Assembly: GCA_949284985.1 (NCBI GenBank)
Contig: CASDWY010000029.1
Span: forward strand, 1 to 64,000
Direction of reading: 5' to 3'
Length of the DNA stretch: 64,000 nt
Source: an uncultured bacterium
GTDB taxonomy: Bacteria > Cyanobacteriota > Vampirovibrionia > Gastranaerophilales > Gastranaerophilaceae
Part shown: positions 39,933 through 48,414 of the stretch, piece after piece
Numbering within the stretch: position 1 is the stretch's first letter
Layout: each line of letters starts with the position of its first letter
Translations under genes and position numbers: made by a program
The notes under the pieces: generated by a model
The model's database searches: none
What the model was told of the DNA's origin: nothing
What the model saw: only the letters and a program-made list of their open reading frames with translations

Positions 39933-40802
39933 CTATGGATGAGCATTAATCTTATTAAGAGTTGACCATTTATTGCTAAGCCATTTTGGAGCTATCATTG
40001 TACGAGAGTATCCGTTTCCGCATAGCCTATGGATTATAGTATCCCGGGGGAGAATCTTTAAACATTCGCATACTATCTCAACATATTCATCTTCAGAAAG
40101 GAGCTTTATTTCTCCTTGATTATATAATTTTTCCAAAGGAGTGTTGGGCATTACGCATAAGGCATGAAACTTTACTCCATCAACTTTAAGTTCTGCCAGT
40201 TTTTTTGCTGTTAATAGCATTTCTTCTTTTGTTTCGTTAGGCAATCCAAGAATTATATGAGCACATACTTTAATATTTCTTTTTTTTGTTTCAAAATAAG
40301 CCTTTTCAAAAGTCTCATAAGTGTGACCTCTGTTCATCCAGGTTAAGGATTTGTTGTGAATAGATTGTAGACCGTATTCTATCCAAGTTTCATAGGTTTT
40401 TGTAAAAGAAGAAATTAGATCAAGTTTTTGAGCATCAATACAATCCGGGCGAGTACCAATAGATATTCCAATTATTTGTGGATTTTTCAAGGCTTCTTTG
40501 TAGATTTTTTCAAGTTCATTAACAGGCTTATAAGTATTAGAAAAGGCTTGGAAATAAGCCATAAACTTGTTTGCGCCAAATCTTTTATGTTGGCTTTGTA
40601 TTCCGGTTTCAATTTGTTCGGATATGCTTAATAATCGGGAGTGAGCTTTAGAAAAGCTCCCCCCATCGTCGCAAAACAAGCAACCTTTTTTAGAAATACT
40701 TCCGTCTCTGTTTGGACAAGTAAACCCAGCATCTATAGTAATTTTATAGACTTTTTCATTAAACTTATCTTTAAGATAAGTGCTTAGTGGGTAGTATTTC
40801 AT
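39933..40802 (-). CDS. radical SAM protein, TIGR01212/YhcC type
   Basis: 289 residues. The iron-sulfur cluster motif near residue 28 is FTCPNRDGSISKKGCLFCDD, the CX(9)CX2C-like spacing of the YhcC/TIGR01212 family (not the usual CX3CX2C). RxHxxxGLPNETKEEML (HIILGLPNETKEE) is the SAM-domain landmark. Family members are of unknown or Elp3-like tRNA-related function. The start codon overlaps the zinc-ribbon gene's stop by one base, so the two are one operon. Confidence 0.88.
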   Translation of the reverse strand: MKYYPLSTYLKDKFNEKVYKITIDAGFTCPNRDGSISKKGCLFCDDGGSFSKAHSRLLSISEQIETGIQSQHKRFGANKFMAYFQAFSNTYKPVNELEKIYKEALKNPQIIGISIGTRPDCIDAQKLDLISSFTKTYETWIEYGLQSIHNKSLTWMNRGHTYETFEKAYFETKKRNIKVCAHIILGLPNETKEEMLLTAKKLAELKVDGVKFHALCVMPNTPLEKLYNQGEIKLLSEDEYVEIVCECLKILPRDTIIHRLCGNGYSRTMIAPKWLSNKWSTLNKINAHP

Positions 40803-40972
40803 TAGTTTGCAGATTCATCGTTGTTTTTTGGTGGATATACGTAGTGTTCGCCACATCCTGGGCAAACTACTTCTTGTTGTTTTTCATCTTCAAGCGTTGC
40901 TACTTCAAAAAGTGTTCTACAGCTTGAGTTTACACATCTAATAGCCCAAGTGGGTCTAATAATTCTAGCCAT
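40802..40972 (-). CDS. small zinc-ribbon protein, 56 aa
   Basis: ATG at 40972, with AAGGAG upstream (minus strand AAGGAGAATATAATC). The product starts MARIIRPTWAIRCVNSSCRT and has a second knuckle CPGCGEHY, so CxxxxC and CxxC would hold one Zn. Its TAA overlaps the ATG of the radical SAM gene, which suggests the pair works together or is merely coupled. Too short to assign; a nucleic-acid or protein-binding zinc ribbon. Confidence 0.75.
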   Translation of the reverse strand: MARIIRPTWAIRCVNSSCRTLFEVATLEDEKQQEVVCPGCGEHYVYPPKNNDESAN

Positions 40973-41119
40973 GATTATATTCTCCTTACTTAGTTGCTTT
41001 TATATTTTAGCACATACAATTGTAAAGAAGTGTTTCAATATATAATTATTAACTAAAGAAATTAGAAAATTTATCCGTAAGGATTAATATTAATATGAGG
41101 ATACTATATAAGGAGTTTT

Positions 41120-41239
41120 ATGAACGGATTTGTATACAGAGTGTGGTTAAGTTCAAAGGAGGTATGGCTAAAACTTACCAGTTCTTACGCATTAGTAAGT
41201 GCGTATGTTGATTATTATGACTTAAAGGTGCGCCGCTAG
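41120..41239 (+). CDS. possible small protein, 39 aa
   Basis: ATG at 41120 with AAGGAG four bases away; the product begins MNGFVYRVWLSSKEVWLKLT and ends basic (YDLKVRR). Trp/Tyr-rich, no clear helix of membrane type. Translation would compete with RNA structure in the same region. Reported only because of the ribosome-binding site. Confidence 0.3.
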   Translation: MNGFVYRVWLSSKEVWLKLTSSYALVSAYVDYYDLKVRR

Positions 41240-41334
41240 ACGCAAGGAGGTTCGAAAAAGACAGTTGAATAGCCCCCAATAACTTGCTTTTAGCAAGAAA
41301 GAAAATAAAAAATACCGCAAATAGGTTTTACAAG

Positions 41335-41362
41335 AAAATACCCGAAGTTATTCGGGTATTTT
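41335..41362. terminator. bidirectional terminator
   Basis: Perfect AAAATACCCGAA/TTCGGGTATTTT around GTTA. It ends the possible RNA on the plus strand and touches the stop codon of the converging minus-strand gene. Confidence 0.9.
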
Positions 41363-41771
41363 ATTTAACATTTTCTTTTGCAATCAGTTCTTGTAGAATT
41401 TCTGCGCAATCACCAACCATTTTGCTGCAGTGATGCTTTCTTTCAGGTGTTGCCATATCATATCCTGCGGTTAAGGCTTTACAGCAAGTAAATTTGTTTT
41501 TTTCTTTAAATTTATTTATTGCGTATTTAGCAATGTTTTTAGCTTGAACTGGGGATTCAGAAACATCTTTTCTTCCATATATAGCACCAATTACAAGTTG
41601 CATACCTGCAATTGCTCCACACAAGCAACCTGATGATATTCCACCTGAAAACGGTGTAGCTAAAGGAAGTAAATTTTTATTTACAATTCCTTTTTCTATA
41701 GCTGCCATTACTACTGATTCTGAACAACTGTATCCTTTATTTATAAAATTGTAAATTGCCGCTTCTTTCAT
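41361..41771 (-). CDS. C_GCAxxG_C_C family redox protein
   Basis: 136 residues. The family's name motif is present as FSGGISSGCLCGAIAGMQL, with further Cys residues in KGYSCSESV, FTCCKAL and HHCSKMVGDC. Such proteins are thought to hold redox-active Cys or a metal, but the function is unknown. Last gene of the minus-strand operon after lepB, eight bases from its stop. All family Cys seem to be present. Confidence 0.88.
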   Translation of the reverse strand: MKEAAIYNFINKGYSCSESVVMAAIEKGIVNKNLLPLATPFSGGISSGCLCGAIAGMQLVIGAIYGRKDVSESPVQAKNIAKYAINKFKEKNKFTCCKALTAGYDMATPERKHHCSKMVGDCAEILQELIAKENVK

Positions 41772-41779
41772 TTAAATCC

Positions 41780-42442
41780 TTAATAATTGAGTTTTTTAAA
41801 GTATTCTGCACGTGTAATTGGCCAAAAGATAAAAACAGCACGTCCAATTATTCTGTCTTTTGGTAAATATCCCCAATATCTGGAATCTTGGGAGTTACCT
41901 CGGTTGTCTCCCATCATAAAATAGGAGTTAGGAGGTACTATAGCTTCTTCGCAGTATGCTGTTTCTTTTGTACAGGAATATCTTACATCAGTTATGTCTT
42001 CTACATAGGGTTCATTAAGTTGCTTGCCGTTTATGTACACATAAGAGTTTCCTTCCGGAGTTGTTTTAATGCTTATTTTGTCTCCCGGAAGCCCAATTAC
42101 TCTTTTTATGTAGGCAACATCCTTACAGAAAAAGCCTGTTAATCTTGCAAATACTGATCCAAAGTCATTTTTTAAATCTTCTTGTGGCGGATAAAATACT
42201 AAAATATCTCCGCGTTGTGGTGATTTATAAAAACGAGAAAAACGTTCTATGAAAAGTCTGTCTCCTTCCATTAATGTAGGGTGCATTGATGCTGATGGTA
42301 TCCAACGTATTTCACCTATAAAAAACCTTATTATAATGACCATGACAATTACAAAAACTATTGTTTCTATTGTTTCTTTTGCAATTGATTTTATTGTATC
42401 TTTTGTAAATCGTGTTTTTATAAAGTCTATAAATTTATTCAC
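41780..42442 (-). CDS. lepB: signal peptidase I
   Basis: 220 residues with one N-terminal transmembrane helix (about 25-43). Catalytic Ser52 is in IPSASMHPTLMEGD and the general base Lys113 in YIKRVIGLPGD; the GDNRGNSQDSRYWG box and a C-terminal FIFWP complete the fold. It removes signal peptides at the outer face of the cytoplasmic membrane. Located in an operon with the phosphohexomutase and a YhcH-family gene. A small loop with two Cys (YSCTKETAYCEEA) may form a disulfide, as in cyanobacterial and plastid types. Confidence 0.95.
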   Translation of the reverse strand: MNKFIDFIKTRFTKDTIKSIAKETIETIVFVIVMVIIIRFFIGEIRWIPSASMHPTLMEGDRLFIERFSRFYKSPQRGDILVFYPPQEDLKNDFGSVFARLTGFFCKDVAYIKRVIGLPGDKISIKTTPEGNSYVYINGKQLNEPYVEDITDVRYSCTKETAYCEEAIVPPNSYFMMGDNRGNSQDSRYWGYLPKDRIIGRAVFIFWPITRAEYFKKLNY

Positions 42443-42490
42443 TTTTTTATCCTATCTTTTTACTTAAAAATTATAGCATGAACCAGATGT

Positions 42491-42940
42491 TTAGCATTTG
42501 ACTTTAACAATAACTTTTTTTACTTCTTTAGTTTTATCAATTTTTAACATAGGTTGGTGGGCATCATTAGGGGTGAAAATTACAAAGTAACCTTGTGGAA
42601 CAGTTATATAAGAACCATTTGCTGTGCCGAATGCAATATCGTTTTCTTTATTATATTCTTCAGTAATAATAAAATTCTCGATATTGGCCCATCCCATAAT
42701 TTCTGCTCCATTTATGATGTATTGAATATCAGTATAGACTTTGTGGATTTCCCAGGGGGTTGTTTCTTTGTTTTTTGTTGGTCCCAATTGAATGTTAGCA
42801 AATAAGTTTTCGCCATCAATAATATCTTTTCCAATTTGTATATTTTCCAAATTGGTGTTTTGTAAGTATTTTAGACCTTTTGTTAAGTTATCATTTAGGT
42901 TAAAGTAAAGGTGAGCATTTGAAATTTTATCTATAATCAT
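42491..42940 (-). CDS. YhcH/YjgK/YiaL-family protein
   Basis: 149 residues, a double-stranded beta-helix protein of the DUF386 type. Landmarks: WEIHKVYTDIQYIINGAE (metal-binding His/Glu/Asp) and YFVIFTPNDAHQPML. Homologues act on sialic acid or other sugar catabolites, mostly with unproved chemistry. 14 bp after the phosphohexomutase gene, so a sugar-related role fits. Confidence 0.9.
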   Translation of the reverse strand: MIIDKISNAHLYFNLNDNLTKGLKYLQNTNLENIQIGKDIIDGENLFANIQLGPTKNKETTPWEIHKVYTDIQYIINGAEIMGWANIENFIITEEYNKENDIAFGTANGSYITVPQGYFVIFTPNDAHQPMLKIDKTKEVKKVIVKVKC

Positions 42941-42954
42941 ATGTGGACTCCAAT

Positions 42955-44346
42955 CTATATTTTTGCCATATTACGTGCTATTTTTTTAAGTTGTTCCATT
43001 TTTTCATAAGTGTCAGTTTCTATATATATTCTCAAGAGAGGTTCGGTGCCGCTTGGTCTGATAAGCAGCCAGCTTTTGTGGTCATTAAGGTATAATTTAA
43101 TTCCATCTTTTCGTCCGATTTTTTTTATCCCCAATAATTCGTGAAGATGCATATCTGTTGCAAATTTTTCTAAAATTTCAGATATTTCTTTTTTGTTGTC
43201 TAATTTAATATCTATTCTATCATTAATAAAAGTTATGCCTACGTATTCTTTTAGTTCAGCCTGGAGTTGATAAAGCGGTTTTTGGGCTTTCGCGACCATT
43301 TCAAGAACTAATAGATTTGCTAGTATGCCGTCTTTTTCAGGAATATGACCTTTTATGCTTAAGCCGCCGGATTCTTCACCAGCTAAAACAACGTCGTGTT
43401 CACGCATCGCTTGACCTACGTGCTTAAAGCCAACAGGGGTTTCTATAAGGCCTATACCAAGTTTCATGGCTAATATATCATGCATAAGGCTGGCACCTAC
43501 AGTTTTAACGTATTTACCGGAGTGCTTTTTGTTTTTAACAAGATGCATTAAGAGCATACCCATTATTTCGTTTGGAGTAACATATTCACCAAGTTCATTT
43601 ATAACTCCATATCTGTCAGCATCTCCATCATTGGAAAGTCCAATTGCATTGTGTGAGTTTTTGACTTTTTCAATAAGCTCTTTTAAATATTTTGGTTTAG
43701 GTTCAGGCAGTCCCCCTCCAAAGTTTATGTCTCTCTTGTTGTGAATAATTTCGTATTTAACATTTTCAACATCTAAAATTCTGTCAAAGTATCCGTTTGC
43801 TGCTGAGTATAAAGCATCAAAAATGATATTAATCCCGGCTTTTCTTATTATGTTGAAATCTATTAAGTCATCAATATGTTCGTAGTATTCTTGAAAAAAT
43901 TTCTTTTTTTCTATGGAGCCTGTTCTAATAGGGGTTACAGGTTTTCCTATATTTTTTACTATTGCTTCTGTAATTTCAGAGGTTGCAGGACCGGCGTAGT
44001 CCGGAATATATTTTATTCCAAGATATTCTGGTGGATTGTGGGAAGCTGTAAACATTATAGCACTTGCGTTAAGTCTTTTTGCATAAAAGGCAAGAACTGG
44101 TGTTGGTAAAAATGTTTCGCTAATATATACATTAAAGCCAATTTCTTTAAGAAGATTAGCTGCTATTTGTGCGTAATCATCTGCTTTGTTACGTGTATCA
44201 TATCCGATTATTATTCTTTTATCTATATTAAAGTTGTCAAGAACATATCTTGCTATGGCGGAGATAACAAGATTTACGTTTTTATCATTGAATTCTTTTC
44301 CTACAATTGCTCTCCAACCATCAGTTCCGAACTTTATGTTTGCCAT
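42955..44346 (-). CDS. phosphoglucomutase/phosphomannomutase family protein
   Basis: 463 residues, four-domain alpha-D-phosphohexomutase. The active-site loop is FTASHNPPEYLG with the phosphoserine S102, metal loop NDGDADRYG, sugar-recognition loop GEESGG, and phosphate loop IRPSGTEPLLRIYIE. It interconverts hexose 1- and 6-phosphates; Glc, Man or GlcN specificity cannot be told. Divergent from pheA, whose promoter overlaps this gene's first bases. First gene of the operon with the YhcH-type gene and lepB. Confidence 0.92.
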   Translation of the reverse strand: MANIKFGTDGWRAIVGKEFNDKNVNLVISAIARYVLDNFNIDKRIIIGYDTRNKADDYAQIAANLLKEIGFNVYISETFLPTPVLAFYAKRLNASAIMFTASHNPPEYLGIKYIPDYAGPATSEITEAIVKNIGKPVTPIRTGSIEKKKFFQEYYEHIDDLIDFNIIRKAGINIIFDALYSAANGYFDRILDVENVKYEIIHNKRDINFGGGLPEPKPKYLKELIEKVKNSHNAIGLSNDGDADRYGVINELGEYVTPNEIMGMLLMHLVKNKKHSGKYVKTVGASLMHDILAMKLGIGLIETPVGFKHVGQAMREHDVVLAGEESGGLSIKGHIPEKDGILANLLVLEMVAKAQKPLYQLQAELKEYVGITFINDRIDIKLDNKKEISEILEKFATDMHLHELLGIKKIGRKDGIKLYLNDHKSWLLIRPSGTEPLLRIYIETDTYEKMEQLKKIARNMAKI

Positions 44347-44368
44347 GCTTATCTCCTTTTTGTATAAT
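44340..44368 (+). promoter_or_regulatory. promoter of pheA, nearly leaderless
   Basis: TTGCCA (44340-44345), 17 bases, TATAAT (44363-44368); the ATG is at 44381, so the leader would be about five bases. The region ATAAGATAA before the ATG has no Shine-Dalgarno. The -35 overlaps the start codon of the divergent phosphohexomutase gene. Confidence 0.7.
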
Positions 44369-44380
44369 CATATAAGATAA

Positions 44381-45250
44381 ATGGCTGAGATACAAATGTT
44401 TGAAAATAAAAATAATAAACAAATTCTTTTTTTAGGCCCTAAAGGCTCATATACAGATTCGGCAAAAGATTATTTTGCGCAAAAATTTGATTTAGTGGAA
44501 GTTGCTGAAGTTCCAATGCAAACTATTAGAGGAATACTAAATTTTATTGATTTGTCTTTGGATAAAGATATATTGGCGGTTATACCTATAGAAAATTCTA
44601 TAGAAGGTGTTGTTCGGGAAACTCTTGATAATCTTACAAGACTTAAGGATAAATCAATTAAAATTATTGCAGAAACTGTGCTTCCTATTTCACATTGTTT
44701 AATTACAGAGGCTGACAGTTTTGACAAAATAAAAGTTATTTCTTCTTATCCACAAGGGATAGCACAGTGTCGAATGTTTATTGAAGAAAATTTTCAAGAT
44801 AAAGTTAAAATAAGAACATCTGATTCTACTGCGCAGGCAGTAAGAGAATTAAAACATCCTACTGAAGCTGCAATTGCTAGTGAAAAAGCGGCGTTACTAT
44901 ATAATAAGCCTGTTTTAGCTCGTAACATTAATGATGAAAAAGATAATAAAACGCGTTTTGTACTAATTGGTAGGGAGGAAACATCAAGAACAAATGAGGA
45001 TAAAACCAGTATAACTTTTTCAACTGAAAACAAGCCCGGAGCTTTGAATAAAATATTAAACATTTTGGAAAAGCATGACATTAATATGTCTTATATTGAT
45101 TCACGACCTTCGAAAAAGGTTTTGGGAGAGTATACGTTTTATATAGATTTTGATGGACATATAAAAGATGAAAAGGTTGCAAAAGCACTTTTTGAGATAT
45201 TGCAGTATACAAAATTTTTCAGACATATTGGCTCATATGGGAAAGTTTAG
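44381..45250 (+). CDS. pheA: prephenate dehydratase
   Basis: 289 residues, stand-alone type (no chorismate mutase domain). It turns prephenate into phenylpyruvate. The catalytic domain (15-195) opens FLGPKGSYTDSA and has IPIENSIEGVV and the conserved DNKTRFVLIG, whose Thr-Arg-Phe is the hallmark. A C-terminal ACT domain (207-285) with KPGALNKILNIL and the Phe-binding-type SRPSKK gives feedback control. The ESRP form is DSRP here. Complete. Confidence 0.94.
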   Translation: MAEIQMFENKNNKQILFLGPKGSYTDSAKDYFAQKFDLVEVAEVPMQTIRGILNFIDLSLDKDILAVIPIENSIEGVVRETLDNLTRLKDKSIKIIAETVLPISHCLITEADSFDKIKVISSYPQGIAQCRMFIEENFQDKVKIRTSDSTAQAVRELKHPTEAAIASEKAALLYNKPVLARNINDEKDNKTRFVLIGREETSRTNEDKTSITFSTENKPGALNKILNILEKHDINMSYIDSRPSKKVLGEYTFYIDFDGHIKDEKVAKALFEILQYTKFFRHIGSYGKV

Positions 45251-45310
45251 ACTAAGTTAAAATAAAATCTTGACAAAGATTTTTGAGCACGTAATATAAT
45301 AAATACGCAA

Positions 45311-45386
45311 GGGCGTTTAGCTCAGTTGGTAGAGCGCTTCCCTTACAAGGAAGATGTCGGGAGTTCGAGCCTCTCAACGCCCACCA
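45311..45386 (+). tRNA. tRNA-Val (TAC)
   Basis: Acceptor GGGCGTT/AACGCCC, D-arm TAGCTCAGTTGGTAGAGC, anticodon loop CTTACAA (TAC), T-loop TTCGAGC, and an encoded CCA. TTGACA (45270) and a TATAAT (45295) precede it, with 19-base spacing. Confidence 0.97.
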
Positions 45387-45387
45387 T

Positions 45388-45413
45388 AAAAAAGAGCCTA
45401 ATGGCTCTTTTTT
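45388..45413 (+). terminator. terminator of tRNA-Val
   Basis: AAAAAAGAGCC and GGCTCTTTTTT around TAAT, two bases after the CCA. Confidence 0.92.
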
Positions 45414-45432
45414 AATGCTTTCGAGGGTCAGT

Positions 45433-46389
45433 ATGAGTAAAATTATTGTTATAGCTCCGCAATTTGTTGGTGATAGCATTTTGGCTATTCCTTTTTTACG
45501 AGAATTAAAAAAACATTGCGGAAGAACTGAGATAGATGTTTTAACAAAAAATGCAGGTTGTCTTATTTTTTCAAAATGCAGATATGTTAGTGAAGTTTTT
45601 GATATTAATCATATTGATTATAAAAAGTTGTGTAGTAACAAATATGAAAAAGCTTATGTCTTAAAACGTTCTTTATCGGCAGCACTTATTGCGTTTTTGA
45701 TAGGGGCAAAAAAAAGAATTGGGTTTGGAGGTCAGTTTAGAGAAATCTTTTTGACAAAGGTTGTTAATTACAATAAAGAAGAAAAAAAACATGAGTTGCA
45801 GCATTTTATGGATGTGCTTAAAGCTGATTATATTGAAATTACAGATGAAAGTCTTGAACTTTTTGTTGATAGTGAGGCTGTAAAGTCAATACAAAATTAT
45901 CTTACAGAGAGGAAAAAAGTGCTGGTGGTTGCGTGTTCTTCAACTCATGTAAAAGATTGGGAAGCGGATAGGTTTGCAGCTGTGTCTGATTTTTTAATTC
46001 AAAAAGGTTATACTGTATATTTTGCAGGTCTTGAAAGAGAAAAGGCATATTGCGATAATATTGTTGATTTGATGAAAGAAAAAGCTGTTAAAAATTTATG
46101 CGGAGTTTTGAGCTTTGACGAAATTACTGCGCTTATAAGTAAAATGGATTTGATTTTTGGTGTGGATAGCGGTTTTTGCCATGCCGGAGCAGCGTTAGGA
46201 AAGAAGGTCGCAGTAATGTTTGGTTCAACTTCGCTTTATCAATGGGCACCGCTTGGAGATAGTTGCGTTATTACTGCTGGAGTTGAGTGTGCGCCTTGTA
46301 AAAAACCTAAAAAATGCAGAAGTAATTTTATCTGTATGAAAAATATTTCTTCTGAAATGGTTATCTCAAAATTAGAAAAATTTTTGTAA
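45433..46389 (+). CDS. glycosyltransferase family 9
   Basis: 318 residues; I start at the ATG at 45433 (GAGGG upstream), since the earlier ATG lies in the tRNA terminator. The N-terminal IVIAPQFVGDSILAIPFLRE and C-terminal FGVDSGFCHAGAALGKKVAV are the two GT9 halves. Like the GT9 at 30196 it has a Cys-rich end (CAPCKKPKKCRSNFIC). It probably adds a heptose or related sugar to the lipopolysaccharide core. It may depend on the tRNA-Val promoter only by read-through; no own promoter is clear. Confidence 0.88.
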   Translation: MSKIIVIAPQFVGDSILAIPFLRELKKHCGRTEIDVLTKNAGCLIFSKCRYVSEVFDINHIDYKKLCSNKYEKAYVLKRSLSAALIAFLIGAKKRIGFGGQFREIFLTKVVNYNKEEKKHELQHFMDVLKADYIEITDESLELFVDSEAVKSIQNYLTERKKVLVVACSSTHVKDWEADRFAAVSDFLIQKGYTVYFAGLEREKAYCDNIVDLMKEKAVKNLCGVLSFDEITALISKMDLIFGVDSGFCHAGAALGKKVAVMFGSTSLYQWAPLGDSCVITAGVECAPCKKPKKCRSNFICMKNISSEMVISKLEKFL

Positions 46390-46459
46390 AAATCTTTTAA
46401 TATATTGTCAGAAGTGTTGCAATAATTTATGATTATATTGAGGACTAAAGGAATTTGTT

Positions 46460-48010
46460 ATGAAAAAATTAATTGCGTTAATAGGAATATTTTTTTTCTG
46501 TTCACTTAATTCTTATGCTGAAACCTGGAAAAATGATTTAAGAAGTTTATTTCAAAATAACAGTGCAAATATTTATGTAATAAATATCAGATCGTTTTCA
46601 GCAGAAGATAAAAACCATGATGGACTTATTTCGATTGAAAAAGGAGATGTTCCAGGTACATTTACAGGTGCTGCTAAGAGGTTGGACAGTCTAAAATCAT
46701 ATGGAATTAATACAATCCATCTTATGCCGATAACACCGGTTGGAAAGTTAAAAGCTTTGGGAACTGCAGGGTCGCTTTATGCAATGGATGATTTTTCGAG
46801 TGTTAATCCTCAGTTTGATGATGTAAAAAACCCTATGAATGTTCGTGATGAGGCAAAATATTTCATATCAGAAGCACACAAAAGAAATATTAGAGTCATA
46901 GTTGATTTGCCAAGTTGCGGATCATACGATTTATATCTTAGAAATCCGGGTCTTTTTGCTGTTGATGCTGCAGGTAATTCTATATCTCCGGTTGATTGGA
47001 ACGATGTAAGACTTTTTAAGACACAACAAAGTGACGGAGCTTTAAATCAAGAGCTTTTGAGTTACCATAAAGATTTTATTGATATGGTTAAAGCATTGGG
47101 AGCAGATGGAGTTAGAGCGGATGTTGCTACAATAAAGCCATATGAGTTTTGGAAAGAGCTTATTTCTTATGCGAGGAGAGATGATTCCCAGTTTTTATTT
47201 GTAGCAGAGGCGTCTCCGGCATGGACTGAGCCTGCCGCAAAAGAGGCTGTTTTTACCCCATACAATAAGCTTGTTAGTGCAGGATTTGACGGTTATTTGG
47301 GTAATTATATGAATTATTTGAAGTTCTCTTCACCGACAGAACTGTTTGAATCTTACAAGGAGGCAAAAAATCTTAGTGAACGTTGTGGTGAGAAAAAATC
47401 AATTTTGCTAAATTTTGCAACTCATGATGATATCAGCCCTTTGCTGGTAAACTCTAATTTTCCATTCCAACTTTTGTGGCTTTCTGCAACGCTACCTGGT
47501 AATATGTATTTTGTAAATGGATTTATTACCGGAGATCCATATTTATATCAGTATGAGAATAAAAAAGCTGATAAAACTTATACTGATAATGAAGTTTATT
47601 ATGTCCATAAAGGGAAACTGGATATATTTAATTTTGCGCCAAGAGCCGGAGGAAGACAAAAACAGTTGGCTCAAGAATATAAGCTTGCTGTGCAGTTGAA
47701 AAATAGATTTAATTATTTAATAAGTGAAACACCTAATATATTAAAGACATCTAATAATGATCTTTATGCTTATGAATATGAAAAAGATGGGTATAAATTG
47801 ATAGTTATTTTAAATCATAATCAATTAAATGAAGTAAGCGGAACAGTTTCATATCGTGGTATAACAAAGTTTGACGAGTTATTGTCAGTTAGATATTCTT
47901 CAGGGACAATAAGTTTTAGCGATAATAAATTTAAAGTACGACTCGCTCCGTCTGATATTGCGGTTTTCTTGCATAGTAATCAACAGGCACAAAGTTATGG
48001 TCAAATTTAA
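46460..48010 (+). CDS. secreted alpha-amylase-family glycoside hydrolase (GH13)
   Basis: 516 residues with a signal peptide (KKLIALIGIFFFCSLNSYA, cleavage near 20). The GH13 (beta/alpha)8 barrel is seen from YVINIRSFSAED onward. Catalytic residues: nucleophile D221 in GADGVRADVAT, acid/base E250 in FLFVAEASP, and D323 in NFATHDDIS with the preceding His. A short C-terminal beta domain (430-505). It should hydrolyse or rearrange alpha-glucans in the periplasm or outside the cell. DKNHDGLIS at 50-58 is an EF-hand-like Ca-binding loop. Confidence 0.92.
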   Translation: MKKLIALIGIFFFCSLNSYAETWKNDLRSLFQNNSANIYVINIRSFSAEDKNHDGLISIEKGDVPGTFTGAAKRLDSLKSYGINTIHLMPITPVGKLKALGTAGSLYAMDDFSSVNPQFDDVKNPMNVRDEAKYFISEAHKRNIRVIVDLPSCGSYDLYLRNPGLFAVDAAGNSISPVDWNDVRLFKTQQSDGALNQELLSYHKDFIDMVKALGADGVRADVATIKPYEFWKELISYARRDDSQFLFVAEASPAWTEPAAKEAVFTPYNKLVSAGFDGYLGNYMNYLKFSSPTELFESYKEAKNLSERCGEKKSILLNFATHDDISPLLVNSNFPFQLLWLSATLPGNMYFVNGFITGDPYLYQYENKKADKTYTDNEVYYVHKGKLDIFNFAPRAGGRQKQLAQEYKLAVQLKNRFNYLISETPNILKTSNNDLYAYEYEKDGYKLIVILNHNQLNEVSGTVSYRGITKFDELLSVRYSSGTISFSDNKFKVRLAPSDIAVFLHSNQQAQSYGQI

Positions 48011-48057
48011 TAAACTATTATATAATTAAGATGCAAATGAGAATAAAGGATTAAGAG

Positions 48058-48405
48058 ATGGCAAAACATATAGATACGGTACCAATAGAAGTAATTATTT
48101 TAACTGTGGATCATGATATTAAAGGAACAGTGCATGTAGCAAAGTATACAAATTCAAATCGTGATTTGACAGATTTGTTGAATGATAAAGAAAGACGCTT
48201 TCTTGCAGTAACTAATGTAGAAATATATTCAAAAAATTCCAGTGCACCACCGCGTCGTTACAATTTTCTTGAAATTCATATGGATTATATTTTGTTGGTT
48301 CATCCTACTACTCAAGCGGTGTTTAAAGAGTCAAATAAAGCTCAAGAAGATATTGCACGTTTTAGAGAATTAAGAAACAAATTAGGTCAAACAAAGCCGT
48401 TTTAA
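48058..48405 (+). CDS. conserved hypothetical, DUF6812-like, 115 aa
   Basis: A small protein whose first 85 residues form a beta-rich domain: VPIEVIILTVDHDIKGTVHV, then LTDLLNDKERRFLAVTNVEI and FLEIHMDYILLVHP. This order, with 'L-D-L-N....F-x-x-V-T-x-x-x-x-Y....F-L-x-x-x-x-x-x-I', resembles DUF6812-type proteins, whose function is unknown. AAGGATTAAG precedes the ATG; nine bases after its stop starts the DUF2229 gene, so they form an operon. Confidence 0.65.
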   Translation: MAKHIDTVPIEVIILTVDHDIKGTVHVAKYTNSNRDLTDLLNDKERRFLAVTNVEIYSKNSSAPPRRYNFLEIHMDYILLVHPTTQAVFKESNKAQEDIARFRELRNKLGQTKPF

Positions 48406-48414
48406 AAGAGGATT

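Larger units (their letters stand above)
41105..41364 (+). ncRNA. possible structured RNA or leader region
   Basis: A stretch between a plausible ribosome-binding site and a strong terminator that is not explained by genes. It has hairpins CTTAC/GTAAG (about 41182-41198) and CTTGC/GCAAG (41283-41297), and two strong Shine-Dalgarno-like AAGGAGG runs (41157-41163 and 41243-41249) that no good frame follows. It contains the 39-codon frame below. 6S RNA, a regulatory RNA or a small mRNA are all possible; I could not fit tmRNA, SRP or RNase P RNA motifs. The 40973-41104 part shows only AT-rich promoter-like sequence. Confidence 0.35.

Noticed and set aside
41105-41364. tmRNA, SRP RNA or RNase P RNA
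   Set aside because: None of their conserved segments (tRNA-like ends with a tag frame, GGAAGG...AGCAG loop, P4 core) could be found.
45252-45479. Minus-strand frame over tRNA-Val (WWALRGSNSRHLPCKG...)
   Set aside because: Again antisense tRNA sequence and not a gene.
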